A DNA stretch of 5,734 bases from Sporichthyaceae bacterium (GTDB lineage Bacteria; Actinomycetota; Actinomycetes; JACCYY01), in contig JACCYY010000219.1 in NCBI GenBank assembly GCA_013696235.1, positions 1 through 5,734 of the forward strand, read 5' to 3'. The translations under genes were made by a program, and so were the position numbers. The notes beneath the pieces are model-generated. The model made no database searches. It was not told the origin of the DNA and saw only the letters and a list, made by a program, of their open reading frames with translations. This document shows, piece by piece, positions 1 through 5,378 of this stretch (position 1 is the stretch's first letter; every line of letters begins with the position of its first letter).

Positions 1-908
1 ACTGCCACCGCCAGGGTGCTCAGTCCCACCGGCCCTCCCCCGAAGCGACGACAAAGCGCGTCGAGAACCCCCAGGTCGAGCCGGTCCAGGCCGGCTTCGT
101 CGACTTCGTAGAGCTCGAGCGCCGCCCGCGCGGCCTCCCGGTCCACGGTTCCGGCGCCTCGGACCTGGGCGTAGTCCCGCACCCGCCGCAGCAAGCGGTT
201 CGCGATCCGAGGAGTCCCGCGAGAGCGACTGGCGATCTCGGCGCCGCCATCGGTGGTGAGCGGTACCCCGACCAGGTCGGCCGAGCGGCGCAGCACCTGC
301 TCGAGCTCGGCGTCGGAGTAGAACTCCATGTGCGCGGTGAAACCGAACCGGTCCCGGAGCGGCCCCGGCAGGAGCCCGGCCCGGGTGGTGGCCCCGACCA
401 GAGTGAACGGCGGGACCTGCAACGGGATCGCGGTCGCGCCGGCCCCCTTGCCGACGATGACGTCGACGCGGAAGTCCTCCATCGCCATGTACAGCATCTC
501 CTCAGCGGGCCGCGCCATGCGGTGGATCTCGTCGAGGAAGAGCACCTCTCCCTCGGCGAGCGAGGAGAGGAGCGCCGCGAGGTCGCCCGCGTGCTGGATC
601 GCCGGACCGCTGGTCACCCGCATCGGGGTCGCCAGCTCGGTCGCGATGATCATCGCGAGCGTGGTCTTGCCGAGTCCCGGTGGACCCGAGAGCAGGACGT
701 GGTCCGGGACTCGTCCGCGTGCGCGGGCTGCCTCGAGGATGAGCGAGAGCTGCTCGCGCACACGCTCCTGGCCGACGAACTCCTCGAGCGTCCGCGGCCG
801 CAGCGCTGCCTCCACCGCACGGTCATCCGGCGTGGCGGTCGCGAGCAGGACGTCCTCGTACGGTGCGTCGACCTCGCCCTCGCCGGGCCGATCCCCGGCC
901 GCCGTCAT
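1..908 (-). CDS. ruvB: Holliday junction branch migration ATPase RuvB (3' end cut by window edge)
   Basis: RuvB is the AAA+ motor that forms hexameric rings on the DNA flanking a RuvA-bound Holliday junction and drives branch migration with ATP. I translated the frame by hand: it is open from the ATG at 908 to the window edge, giving 302 codons, with no stop or frameshift. Visible motifs are Walker A GPPGLGKT (residues 75-82), Walker B LFLDEIH (about 123-129), sensor 1 VGATTRAG, the arginine-finger region RDRFGF (185-190) and sensor 2 [12 protein letters not shown] (from 231). The winged-helix domain begins with FGGGPVGL. RuvB proteins are usually about 340-350 residues, so about 40 C-terminal residues lie outside the window. 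The ATG overlaps the ruvA stop as ATGA. The Shine-Dalgarno sequence is weak, so translational coupling to ruvA is likely. It is the last visible gene of ruvCAB. Identification is firm. Confidence 0.97.
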   Translation of the reverse strand, partial: MTAAGDRPGEGEVDAPYEDVLLATATPDDRAVEAALRPRTLEEFVGQERVREQLSLILEAARARGRVPDHVLLSGPPGLGKTTLAMIIATELATPMRVTSGPAIQHAGDLAALLSSLAEGEVLFLDEIHRMARPAEEMLYMAMEDFRVDVIVGKGAGATAIPLQVPPFTLVGATTRAGLLPGPLRDRFGFTAHMEFYSDAELEQVLRRSADLVGVPLTTDGGAEIASRSRGTPRIANRLLRRVRDYAQVRGAGTVDREAARAALELYEVDEAGLDRLDLGVLDALCRRFGGGPVGLSTLAVA

Positions 909-1513
909 GAGCGAGCCAGCCCGCGGAGGGCCGCGCGGAGCAGGACCGCGACGTCAGGCGTCTCGAGCGACGCAGCCGGGTCGTCGGCCACCCGCGCCAG
1001 GGCGTCGTCCGCGTCGCGGGGTGCGTACCCGAGGCCGAGCAGCGCCGCGTGCACCTGCTCACGCCACCCAGCTGGCCGCGTGGCGATCGTCCGCGCCGAT
1101 TCGGTTCCGAGCACCGCGCCGAGGCGGTCCTTGAGATCGAGCGCGATCCGCTGCGCCCCCTTGCGGCCGATGCCCGGCACGAGCATGAGCGCGCTGAGGT
1201 CCTCGGTGGCGACCGCCCGGCGCAGGTCGTCCGGCGCGTGCACGGCCAGCATGGCCTGGGCCAGCCGTGGCCCGACCCCGCTGGCCGTCTGGAGCAGCTC
1301 GAACGTCGTCCGCTCGTCCTCGTCGACGAACCCGTAGAGCGTCAGGGAGTCCTCGCGCACGACCAGTGCAGTGGCCAGGCGGGTCCGCTCCCCCACTCGC
1401 AGCCGCGCGAGCGTGCCGGGCGTGCACTGGAGCGCGAGGCCCACACCGCCGACCACGAGCACCGCGCCGTCAGGGGCGAGGGCAGCGACCTGGCCGTCGA
1501 CGAAAGCGATCAT
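905..1513 (-). CDS. ruvA: Holliday junction DNA-binding protein RuvA
   Basis: RuvA binds four-way junctions as a tetramer, holds them in an open square form and loads RuvB. The 202-residue protein matches the family's usual length of about 200. The N-terminal OB-fold domain starts MIAFVDGQV and carries the acidic-pin pair E54-D55 inside [12 protein letters not shown]; in E. coli these acids separate the strands at the crossover. Two helix-hairpin-helix DNA-binding motifs follow, around residues 73-91 (ASGVGPRLA) and 106-131 ([19 protein letters not shown]). The small C-terminal domain that contacts RuvB starts near [13 protein letters not shown] (161 on). The ATG at 1513 was chosen because the family begins with this MI-F motif; the frame stays open far upstream, but that stretch is antisense-style shadow over ruvC. 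The start overlaps the ruvC stop as ATGA, and a GAGG lies 10 nt upstream inside ruvC. Identification is firm. Confidence 0.97.
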   Translation of the reverse strand: MIAFVDGQVAALAPDGAVLVVGGVGLALQCTPGTLARLRVGERTRLATALVVREDSLTLYGFVDEDERTTFELLQTASGVGPRLAQAMLAVHAPDDLRRAVATEDLSALMLVPGIGRKGAQRIALDLKDRLGAVLGTESARTIATRPAGWREQVHAALLGLGYAPRDADDALARVADDPAASLETPDVAVLLRAALRGLARS

Positions 1514-2067
1514 CGCCGGGCCGCCTCGAGCACGACCAGCTGTGCGTCCCGAGCGGCGGATGCAGCCGCGACGGCACCCGCCAGGCGGCGGTCGGCCGCG
1601 CCGCGCCAGACGTGGCAGATTGCCAGGGCCAGTGCGTCCGCGGCATCGGCCGGGGTCGGCGGCGCGGAGAGCCTGAGCAACCGGGTCACCATGACAGCCA
1701 CCTGGTCCTTCCCGGCCCGCCCGCTCCCGGTCACCGCGGCCTTGACCTCGCTCGGCGTGTGCAACGCGACCGGCAGTCCCCGCCGGGCGGCGCAGGTGAT
1801 GGCCACCGCGCCGGCCTGCGCGGTCCCCATGACGGTGGACACGTTGTGCTGGCTGAAGACGCGCTCGACCGCGACCGCGTCCGGCTCGAGCCGGACGATC
1901 CACCGCTCGATCTCCTGCTCCAGGGCCAGCAGGCGGTCGCCGATGTGGGCACCGTGCGGCGTGCGGACGACACCGACGTCGATCATCGTGAGCGGGCGCC
2001 CGACCTCGCCGTCGACCATGCCGAGGCCGCACCGAGTGAGCCCCGGGTCGATGCCCAGCACGCGCAC
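1510..2067 (-). CDS. ruvC: Crossover junction endodeoxyribonuclease RuvC
   Basis: RuvC is the dimeric, Mg2+-dependent resolvase that nicks two opposing strands of the Holliday junction held by RuvAB. The 185-residue protein has the RNase H-like fold markers. The catalytic acids are D7 (in LGIDPG), E68 (in VERVF), D141 and D144 (in [10 protein letters not shown]), corresponding to the four acidic residues of E. coli RuvC. The lysine-containing segment GKDQV (119-123) that usually accompanies them is also present. The start codon is GTG, not ATG. It is supported by the conserved N-terminus MRVLGIDPG and by GAGGG (2077-2081) 9 nt upstream. This is the first gene of ruvCAB, and a LexA-box-like operator lies 48 bp upstream, so expression is probably SOS-induced. 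The alanine- and arginine-rich tail is not informative. Identification is firm. Confidence 0.97.
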   Translation of the reverse strand: MRVLGIDPGLTRCGLGMVDGEVGRPLTMIDVGVVRTPHGAHIGDRLLALEQEIERWIVRLEPDAVAVERVFSQHNVSTVMGTAQAGAVAITCAARRGLPVALHTPSEVKAAVTGSGRAGKDQVAVMVTRLLRLSAPPTPADAADALALAICHVWRGAADRRLAGAVAAASAARDAQLVVLEAARR

Positions 2068-2076
2068 GCGGTCCCG

Positions 2077-2081
2077 CCCTC
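2077..2081 (-). promoter_or_regulatory. Ribosome binding site of ruvC
   Basis: GAGGG reads on the minus strand 9 nt before the GTG at 2067. It supports the GTG as the true start in a frame with no better alternative. Confidence 0.6.
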
Positions 2082-2115
2082 GTCTCGTGGTGCCGTCCGG
2101 TGCCGCCCATCAGTG

Positions 2116-2129
2116 CGAACACCTGTTCG
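2116..2129 (-). promoter_or_regulatory. LexA (SOS) box controlling ruvCAB
   Basis: The minus strand reads CGAACAGGTGTTCG, a perfect 5-bp inverted repeat (CGAAC/GTTCG) around a 4-nt centre. This fits the Gram-positive and mycobacterial LexA operator form GAAC-N4-GTTC, including the preferred R-N-N-Y centre. It lies 48 bp upstream of the ruvC GTG and just downstream of a -10-like TAGCCT, where bound LexA would block initiation. ruv genes are classical SOS targets, and mycobacterial ruvC is reported to carry such a box. Direct LexA binding here is inferred. Confidence 0.85.
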
Positions 2130-2135
2130 GACGCG

Positions 2136-2141
2136 AGGCTA
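2136..2141 (-). promoter_or_regulatory. Candidate -10 element of the ruvCAB promoter
   Basis: TAGCCT on the minus strand fits the actinobacterial TAnnnT -10 pattern. It ends 6 nt before the LexA box, so the predicted transcription start falls at the edge of the operator, near 2129. The -35 region is poor: only GTGGAT or TGGATT lie at 16-17 nt spacing. Support therefore rests on the hexamer and its position relative to the operator. Confidence 0.4.
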
Positions 2142-2266
2142 GCCGTGCCGGGCGACGAATCCACGCACCGCCACGCGGAAGAGACGTGGCTGCCGAGCGC
2201 CCAGCCACCCGCCGCAGTTCCGATCAAAGGGCGCCCAACATCGCCCGTGCCGGCGTGTCGCGCTGC

Positions 2267-2280
2267 TCAGCGCCCGCTGA
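2267..2280 (-). repeat. Second inverted repeat downstream of yebC
   Basis: TCAGC-GGGC-GCTGA forms a perfect 5-bp stem with a 4-nt loop, 2 bp past the first hairpin. It may help the first stem-loop to terminate or pause transcription of pdxST-yebC. It is short, so chance occurrence in GC-rich DNA is possible. Confidence 0.35.
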
Positions 2281-2282
2281 TC

Positions 2283-2308
2283 GACGCCGGGCCCGCCGCG
2301 GGGGCGTC
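2283..2308 (-). terminator. Terminator-like GC hairpin after yebC
   Basis: Immediately after the yebC stop the minus strand carries GACGCC and, 14 nt later, GGCGTC. CCCG/CGGG pairs inside around a CGG loop, leaving a 3-nt bulge on one side. No U-tract follows, which is common for actinobacterial stem-loops. A second small dyad lies just downstream (2267-2280). The position between yebC and the separately promoted ruvCAB unit favours a terminator, although 3'-end mRNA stabilisation is also possible. Confidence 0.5.
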
Positions 2309-3058
2309 TCAGCCGACCTGCTCGAGCACCTCGTCGGAGACGTCGAAGTTGGCCCACACGTTCTGCACGTCGTCGAGGTCCTCCAGCGCCTCGATGAGGC
2401 GGAAGACCTTGCGGGCTCCGTCCTCGTCGAGCGGGATGCTGACGGTGGGCAGGAAGCTCGCGTCAGCTGACTCGTACTCGATGCCGGCGGCCTGCAGCGC
2501 CGAGCGCACCGCGACCAGGTCGGTGGGCTCGGACACCACCTCGAACGCCTCGCCGACGTCGTTGACCTCCTCCGCGCCCGCGTCGAGCACCGCCATGAGC
2601 ACGTCGTCCTCACCCAGCCCGCTGGCGGGGACGAGCACGACGCCCTTGCGGTTGAACAGGTACGCGACCGAGCCCGGGTCGGCCATCTGGCCGCCGTTGC
2701 GGGTCATCGCGACGCGTACGTCGGAGGCAGCCCGGTTGCGGTTGTCGGTCAGGCACTCGACCAGCACTGCGACACCCGCCGGGCCGTACCCCTCGTAGGT
2801 GATCGACTGGTAGTCCGCGCCGCCGGCGTCGAGGCCGGCGCCACGACGTACCGCCCGGTCGATGTTCTCGTTGGGCACGGAGGACTTCTTCGCCTTCAGG
2901 ATGGCGTCGAAGAGCGTCGGGTTGCCGGTCTGGTCGGCGCCACCGCTGCGGGCGGCGACCTCGACGTTCTTGACCAGCTTCGCGAACAGCTTGCCGCGGC
3001 GAGCGTCGACGACGGCCTTCTTGTGCTTGGTCGTCGCCCACTTGGAGTGGCCGGACAT
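2309..3058 (-). CDS. yebC: YebC/TACO1-family protein (PF01709)
   Basis: This 249-residue protein has the length and layout of the YebC/TACO1 family (usually about 240-250). The N-terminus [14 protein letters not shown] is the family signature, followed by the basic helical domain I (to about residue 78). The hallmark [15 protein letters not shown] begins near 87 and runs into CLTDNRNRA, with [15 protein letters not shown] after it; the acidic C-terminal region contains VQNVWANFD. The family was long annotated as a DNA-binding transcriptional regulator. The mitochondrial homologue TACO1 is a translational activator, and newer bacterial work points to a ribosome-associated role on difficult, proline-rich stretches. 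Which activity this member has cannot be told from sequence. The ATG directly abuts the pdxT stop with no gap and is served by an excellent AGGAGG, so yebC is the last gene of pdxS-pdxT-yebC. The family call is firm. Confidence 0.96.
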   Translation of the reverse strand: MSGHSKWATTKHKKAVVDARRGKLFAKLVKNVEVAARSGGADQTGNPTLFDAILKAKKSSVPNENIDRAVRRGAGLDAGGADYQSITYEGYGPAGVAVLVECLTDNRNRAASDVRVAMTRNGGQMADPGSVAYLFNRKGVVLVPASGLGEDDVLMAVLDAGAEEVNDVGEAFEVVSEPTDLVAVRSALQAAGIEYESADASFLPTVSIPLDEDGARKVFRLIEALEDLDDVQNVWANFDVSDEVLEQVG

Positions 3059-3682
3059 CTACTCCTCCTGCGCGGACGTCGCCGGTGAGGCGCGTACAAG
3101 ATCCACGAAGAACCCGTGCACGCGCAGGTCGCCGGTGAGCTCAGGGTGGAATGCGGTCGCGAGCACGCAACCTTGGCGAACCGCGACGATCCTACCGGCG
3201 GCCGGCCCGTCGCTCACTCGCGCGAGCACTGTGACCGCCGCCCCGGCCGACTCGACCCACGGTGCGCGGATGAAGACCGCGTGGAACGGGCCCGCCATCC
3301 CGGTGAAGTCGACCGGCGCCTCGAACGACTGGACCTGACGACCGAACGCGTTGCGCCGCACGGTGATGTCCAGACCCCCGACGGTCTCCTGGCCTGGTGC
3401 CGGGTTTGCCAACCGGTCGGCGAGCAAGATCATCCCCGCGCAGGAGCCGTACGCCGGCAGACCAGCGCGGATCCGTTCACGCAGCGGCTCCAGCAGCTCG
3501 AACGCCACGGCGAGCTTGATCATCGTGGTGGACTCCCCACCCGGGATGACGAGCCCGTCCACCTCGGCCAGCTCGGCTGGACGCCGGACGACCTGGGCGT
3601 CAGCGCCATGGTGGCGAAGGGCCCGGACGTGCTCACGGACGTCGCCCTGGAGCCCGAGCACCCCGATTCGCGGCCGGCTCAC
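3059..3682 (-). CDS. pdxT: Pyridoxal 5'-phosphate synthase glutaminase subunit PdxT
   Basis: PdxT hydrolyses glutamine and channels the ammonia to PdxS for pyridoxal 5'-phosphate synthesis; twelve copies decorate the PdxS dodecamer. The 207-residue protein is a class I (triad) glutamine amidotransferase. It has the N-terminal [11 protein letters not shown], the oxyanion-loop motif PGGES (47-51), nucleophile C81 in YGSCAGM, and H179 and E181 in AFHPELTGD completing the triad. The start is GTG at 3682, giving [13 protein letters not shown]. No other in-frame start codon fits between there and the pdxS stop, and extending further would run antiparallel to conserved pdxS coding. The start sits 7 bp after the pdxS stop without a clear Shine-Dalgarno, so it is probably coupled to pdxS translation. 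Mycobacterium tuberculosis, as I recall, has a thioesterase gene between the two; here they are adjacent. Identification is firm. Confidence 0.96.
   Translation of the reverse strand: MSRPRIGVLGLQGDVREHVRALRHHGADAQVVRRPAELAEVDGLVIPGGESTTMIKLAVAFELLEPLRERIRAGLPAYGSCAGMILLADRLANPAPGQETVGGLDITVRRNAFGRQVQSFEAPVDFTGMAGPFHAVFIRAPWVESAGAAVTVLARVSDGPAAGRIVAVRQGCVLATAFHPELTGDLRVHGFFVDLVRASPATSAQEE
3062..3069 (-). promoter_or_regulatory. Strong Shine-Dalgarno of yebC inside the end of pdxT
   Basis: AGGAGGAG lies 3 nt before the yebC ATG. It is made of the last Gln-Glu-Glu codons of pdxT, whose TAG stop directly touches the ATG. This is the best ribosome binding site in the window. It fixes the yebC start and suggests termination-reinitiation coupling. 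Confidence 0.8.
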
Positions 3683-3689
3683 CGGCCGG

Positions 3690-4625
3690 CTACCAGCCGC
3701 GGTCGGCGTACCGCTCGCTCGGCGCGAGCGTCTCGAGGTTGATCCCGACCATGGCCTCGCCGAGCCCGCGCGAGACCTTCGCCAGGACGTCCGGGTCGTC
3801 GTGGAACGTCGTGGCCTTGACGATCGCGGCCGCACGCTGTGCCGGGTCGCCGGCCTTGAAGATGCCCGAACCGACGAACACCCCTTCGGCACCGAGCTGC
3901 ATCATCATCGCCGCATCCGCCGGGGTGGCGATCCCACCGGCGGTGAAGAGCACCACCGGGAGCCGGCCGGCGCGGGCCACCTCACGGACCAGGCCGTGCG
4001 GTGCCTGGAGGTCCTTGGCCGCCACGTAGAGCTCGTCCTCGGACAGGCCGTGCAGCCGCCGGATCTCACCCCGGATCGCGCGCATGTGCCGCGTCGCCTC
4101 GACCACGTTGCCGGTGCCGGCCTCGCCCTTGGAGCGGATCATGGCCGCGCCCTCGCCGATGCGGCGCAGCGCCTCGCCGAGGTTGGTCGCGCCGCAGACG
4201 AACGGGACGGTGAACGCCCACTTGTCGATGTGGTGCGCCTCGTCCGCGGGGGTGAGGACCTCGGACTCGTCGACGTAGTCCACGCCGAGCGACTGCAGGA
4301 TCTGCGCCTCGACGAAGTGGCCGATCCGGGCCTTGGCCATGACCGGGATGCTGACCGCGGCGATGATGCCGTCGATCATGTCCGGGTCGCTCATCCGTGC
4401 GACGCCACCCTGGACCCGGATGTCGGCTGGTACGCGCTCGAGCGCCATCACAGCAACCGCGCCGGCGTCCTCGGCGATCCGCGCCTGCTCCGGCGTGACG
4501 ACGTCCATGATCACGCCGCCCTTGAGCATCTCGGCCATGCCGCGCTTCACCCGGACCGTGCCGGTCGCCGATCGATGATCGGGCTCGTGGTCAGCGGCCG
4601 GGCCGCTCTCGTCGTACGTGGTCAT
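3690..4625 (-). CDS. pdxS: Pyridoxal 5'-phosphate synthase lyase subunit PdxS
   Basis: PdxS condenses ribose 5-phosphate, glyceraldehyde 3-phosphate and ammonia supplied by PdxT into pyridoxal 5'-phosphate (the DXP-independent route). The 311-residue (beta/alpha)8-barrel protein shows [19 protein letters not shown] with D41 (active-site Asp). K98 in VMAKARIGH is the lysine that binds the pentose, and K156 in [11 protein letters not shown] is the second catalytic lysine. The phosphate-binding segment [12 protein letters not shown]...GSGIF follows. The frame is open upstream to another ATG at 4727, but the ATG at 4625 is preferred: it has GAGGT 7 nt upstream and leaves a normal variable N-terminal tail before the conserved core. 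The extended start would add 34 residues with no family resemblance and would overlap a candidate -10. It leads the pdxS-pdxT-yebC unit. Identification is firm; the exact start is fairly sure. Confidence 0.96.
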   Translation of the reverse strand: MTTYDESGPAADHEPDHRSATGTVRVKRGMAEMLKGGVIMDVVTPEQARIAEDAGAVAVMALERVPADIRVQGGVARMSDPDMIDGIIAAVSIPVMAKARIGHFVEAQILQSLGVDYVDESEVLTPADEAHHIDKWAFTVPFVCGATNLGEALRRIGEGAAMIRSKGEAGTGNVVEATRHMRAIRGEIRRLHGLSEDELYVAAKDLQAPHGLVREVARAGRLPVVLFTAGGIATPADAAMMMQLGAEGVFVGSGIFKAGDPAQRAAAIVKATTFHDDPDVLAKVSRGLGEAMVGINLETLAPSERYADRGW

Positions 4626-4632
4626 GCGTGAC

Positions 4633-4637
4633 ACCTC
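4633..4637 (-). promoter_or_regulatory. Ribosome binding site of pdxS
   Basis: GAGGT on the minus strand stands 7 nt before the ATG at 4625. It decides this start over the in-frame ATG codons at 4664 and 4727, neither of which has a comparable element ahead of it. Confidence 0.65.
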
Positions 4638-4681
4638 GTCAGTCGGAACCTGCCGTCGATCCATGGGCGCAGCAGCCGCCG

Positions 4682-4695
4682 GCCGGCGCACCGGC
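4682..4695 (-). repeat. Small GC hairpin in the pdxS leader
   Basis: GCCGG-TGCG-CCGGC on the minus strand forms a perfect 5-bp stem with a 4-nt loop, about 57 nt ahead of the pdxS ATG and right after the neighbouring dyad. It does not cover the Shine-Dalgarno, so a direct on/off translation switch is not evident. Confidence 0.3.
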
Positions 4696-4697
4696 GC

Positions 4698-4712
4698 GAT
4701 CCCACGTGGATC
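4698..4712. repeat. Dyad symmetry in the pdxS leader
   Basis: The plus strand reads GATCCCACGTGGATC, with arms GATCC/GGATC separated by 5 nt and a CACGTG core one base off-centre. It falls a few bases past the predicted transcription start of pdxS. It could be an operator or a small leader hairpin, and I know of no named regulator with this site. Confidence 0.4.
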
Positions 4713-4725
4713 GGTGTGATCTCTC

Positions 4726-4731
4726 ATCGTA
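4726..4731 (-). promoter_or_regulatory. Candidate -10 element of the pdxS-pdxT-yebC promoter
   Basis: TACGAT on the minus strand matches TAnnnT and lies in the only sizeable gap upstream of pdxS. It predicts a leader of about 90-95 nt. No convincing -35 hexamer is present at 16-19 nt spacing, so the call is tentative. No divergent MocR-type PdxR regulator gene is seen next to pdxS in this window. Confidence 0.35.
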
Positions 4732-4796
4732 GAGCGATCATCCCGCGCGCCGGTTGGTGCAGGAGCGGTCCTCCGCGACCCAAGTGGCGCGCTGCG

Positions 4797-5339
4797 CTAG
4801 GTCGCGAGCCCGGGTGGTGCGGTGTCGTCGAAGTCCATCGCTCGCGGCATCGGGGCCCGGCCGGCGAGCTTCAGCCAGCGCACCAGCCGGTGCGACCGCA
4901 GGGCCCGGGCGGCCCGGACTGCGTCGTTGTGGAAGCGGCGGGCCAGCTGGACCCGCTTGCTGGCTGCGGCCAGCTCGTCGACGAGGTTGCCGTCACTCGC
5001 GTCGCCGCGGAGCTCCGCCACGTCCTCGGGATCGGCGAACGCGGCGACCAGCGCCTGGCTCAGGTCGCTCTCGGCCAACTCCTGGCCCGCCTCGGGCGCC
5101 GCCCGCGCTCGGTGCGCGCTGTCGGCGACGAGGACCGCGGACGCCGGGTCCAGGACACCGGCCGCGGCCAGCTCGATCGCGATGCCCGACCGGCGCTGGA
5201 GCTGGGCGTCCAGCGTCGCCCGCGCGGTGTCCACCCGCCCGTGCATACGGTCGACGCGACCGGCCGTCCAGGACAGGTACACCCCGATCCCGGCGAGCAG
5301 GACCGGGACGGCCACCAGCCACCAGACTGCTTCCCACAT
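4797..5339 (-). CDS. LemA-like single-pass membrane protein of unknown function
   Basis: This 180-residue protein has one N-terminal transmembrane segment (about residues 5-24, WWLVAVPVLLAGIGVYLSW) with almost nothing before it, then a soluble alpha-helical part. Two stretches resemble the LemA family. ATLDAQLQRRSGIAIEL (41-57) resembles the LemA repeat around IDVQLKRR. ASKRVQLARRFHNDAVRAAR (126-145) resembles the LemA segment ending ARRFYNDAVRDYN, and AMDFDD near the C-terminus sits where LemA proteins have their F-E ending. The family is widespread but its molecular function is not established. The gene lies 35 bp after pimA and ahead of pdxS. In Mycobacterium tuberculosis the corresponding place, as I recall, holds Rv2609c, a membrane protein with a Nudix region; no Nudix box is visible here. 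The ATG has no Shine-Dalgarno but a TACGGT lies 9 nt upstream, hinting at a leaderless mRNA. The gene is near certain; the family call is moderate. Confidence 0.8.
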   Translation of the reverse strand: MWEAVWWLVAVPVLLAGIGVYLSWTAGRVDRMHGRVDTARATLDAQLQRRSGIAIELAAAGVLDPASAVLVADSAHRARAAPEAGQELAESDLSQALVAAFADPEDVAELRGDASDGNLVDELAAASKRVQLARRFHNDAVRAARALRSHRLVRWLKLAGRAPMPRAMDFDDTAPPGLAT

Positions 5340-5348
5340 GAGGCGACG

Positions 5349-5378
5349 ACCGTAACCGGCACGGCAGGTGCGGGTCAG
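5349..5378 (-). promoter_or_regulatory. Candidate promoter of the LemA-like gene, possibly leaderless
   Basis: CTGACC (5373-5378, four of six matches to TTGACA, overlapping the pimA stop) and TACGGT (5349-5354, TAnnnT) are 18 nt apart. The ATG at 5339 follows 9 nt after the -10, so transcription would start at or within a few bases of the start codon. This would explain the absence of a Shine-Dalgarno. Leaderless genes are common in actinobacteria, but this one is an inference. Confidence 0.35.

Noticed and set aside
330..1337. Plus-strand open frames over ruvB and the end of ruvA.
   Set aside because: They lie opposite an intact RuvB frame with all its motifs, and their products are arginine- and serine-rich without a domain.
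905..2227. A 440-residue version of RuvA starting at 2227.
   Set aside because: The extra 238 residues run in another frame across ruvC and the intergenic promoter and have no RuvA resemblance. The family start is at 1513 with the ATGA overlap.
1049..2470. A 473-codon open frame on the plus strand, antisense to ruvA, ruvC and the end of yebC.
   Set aside because: Long antisense open frames are expected opposite GC-rich genes. The translation is low-complexity Arg/Ala/Pro/Ser with no recognisable domain, and the opposite strand holds firmly identified genes and a promoter region.
3059..3892. A 277-residue version of PdxT starting inside pdxS.
   Set aside because: The first 70 residues are a shadow of conserved pdxS. 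PdxT begins at the GTG at 3682, just before RIGVLGLQG.
3351..4631. A 426-codon plus-strand open frame opposite pdxT and pdxS.
   Set aside because: It mirrors conserved pdxST coding. Its product is rich in Arg, Asp, His and Gly and resembles no family, so it is a compositional shadow.
4626..4727. An N-terminal extension of PdxS by 34 residues from the ATG at 4727.
   Set aside because: The extension has no family resemblance and the ATG overlaps the candidate -10. The ATG at 4625 has a properly spaced GAGGT.
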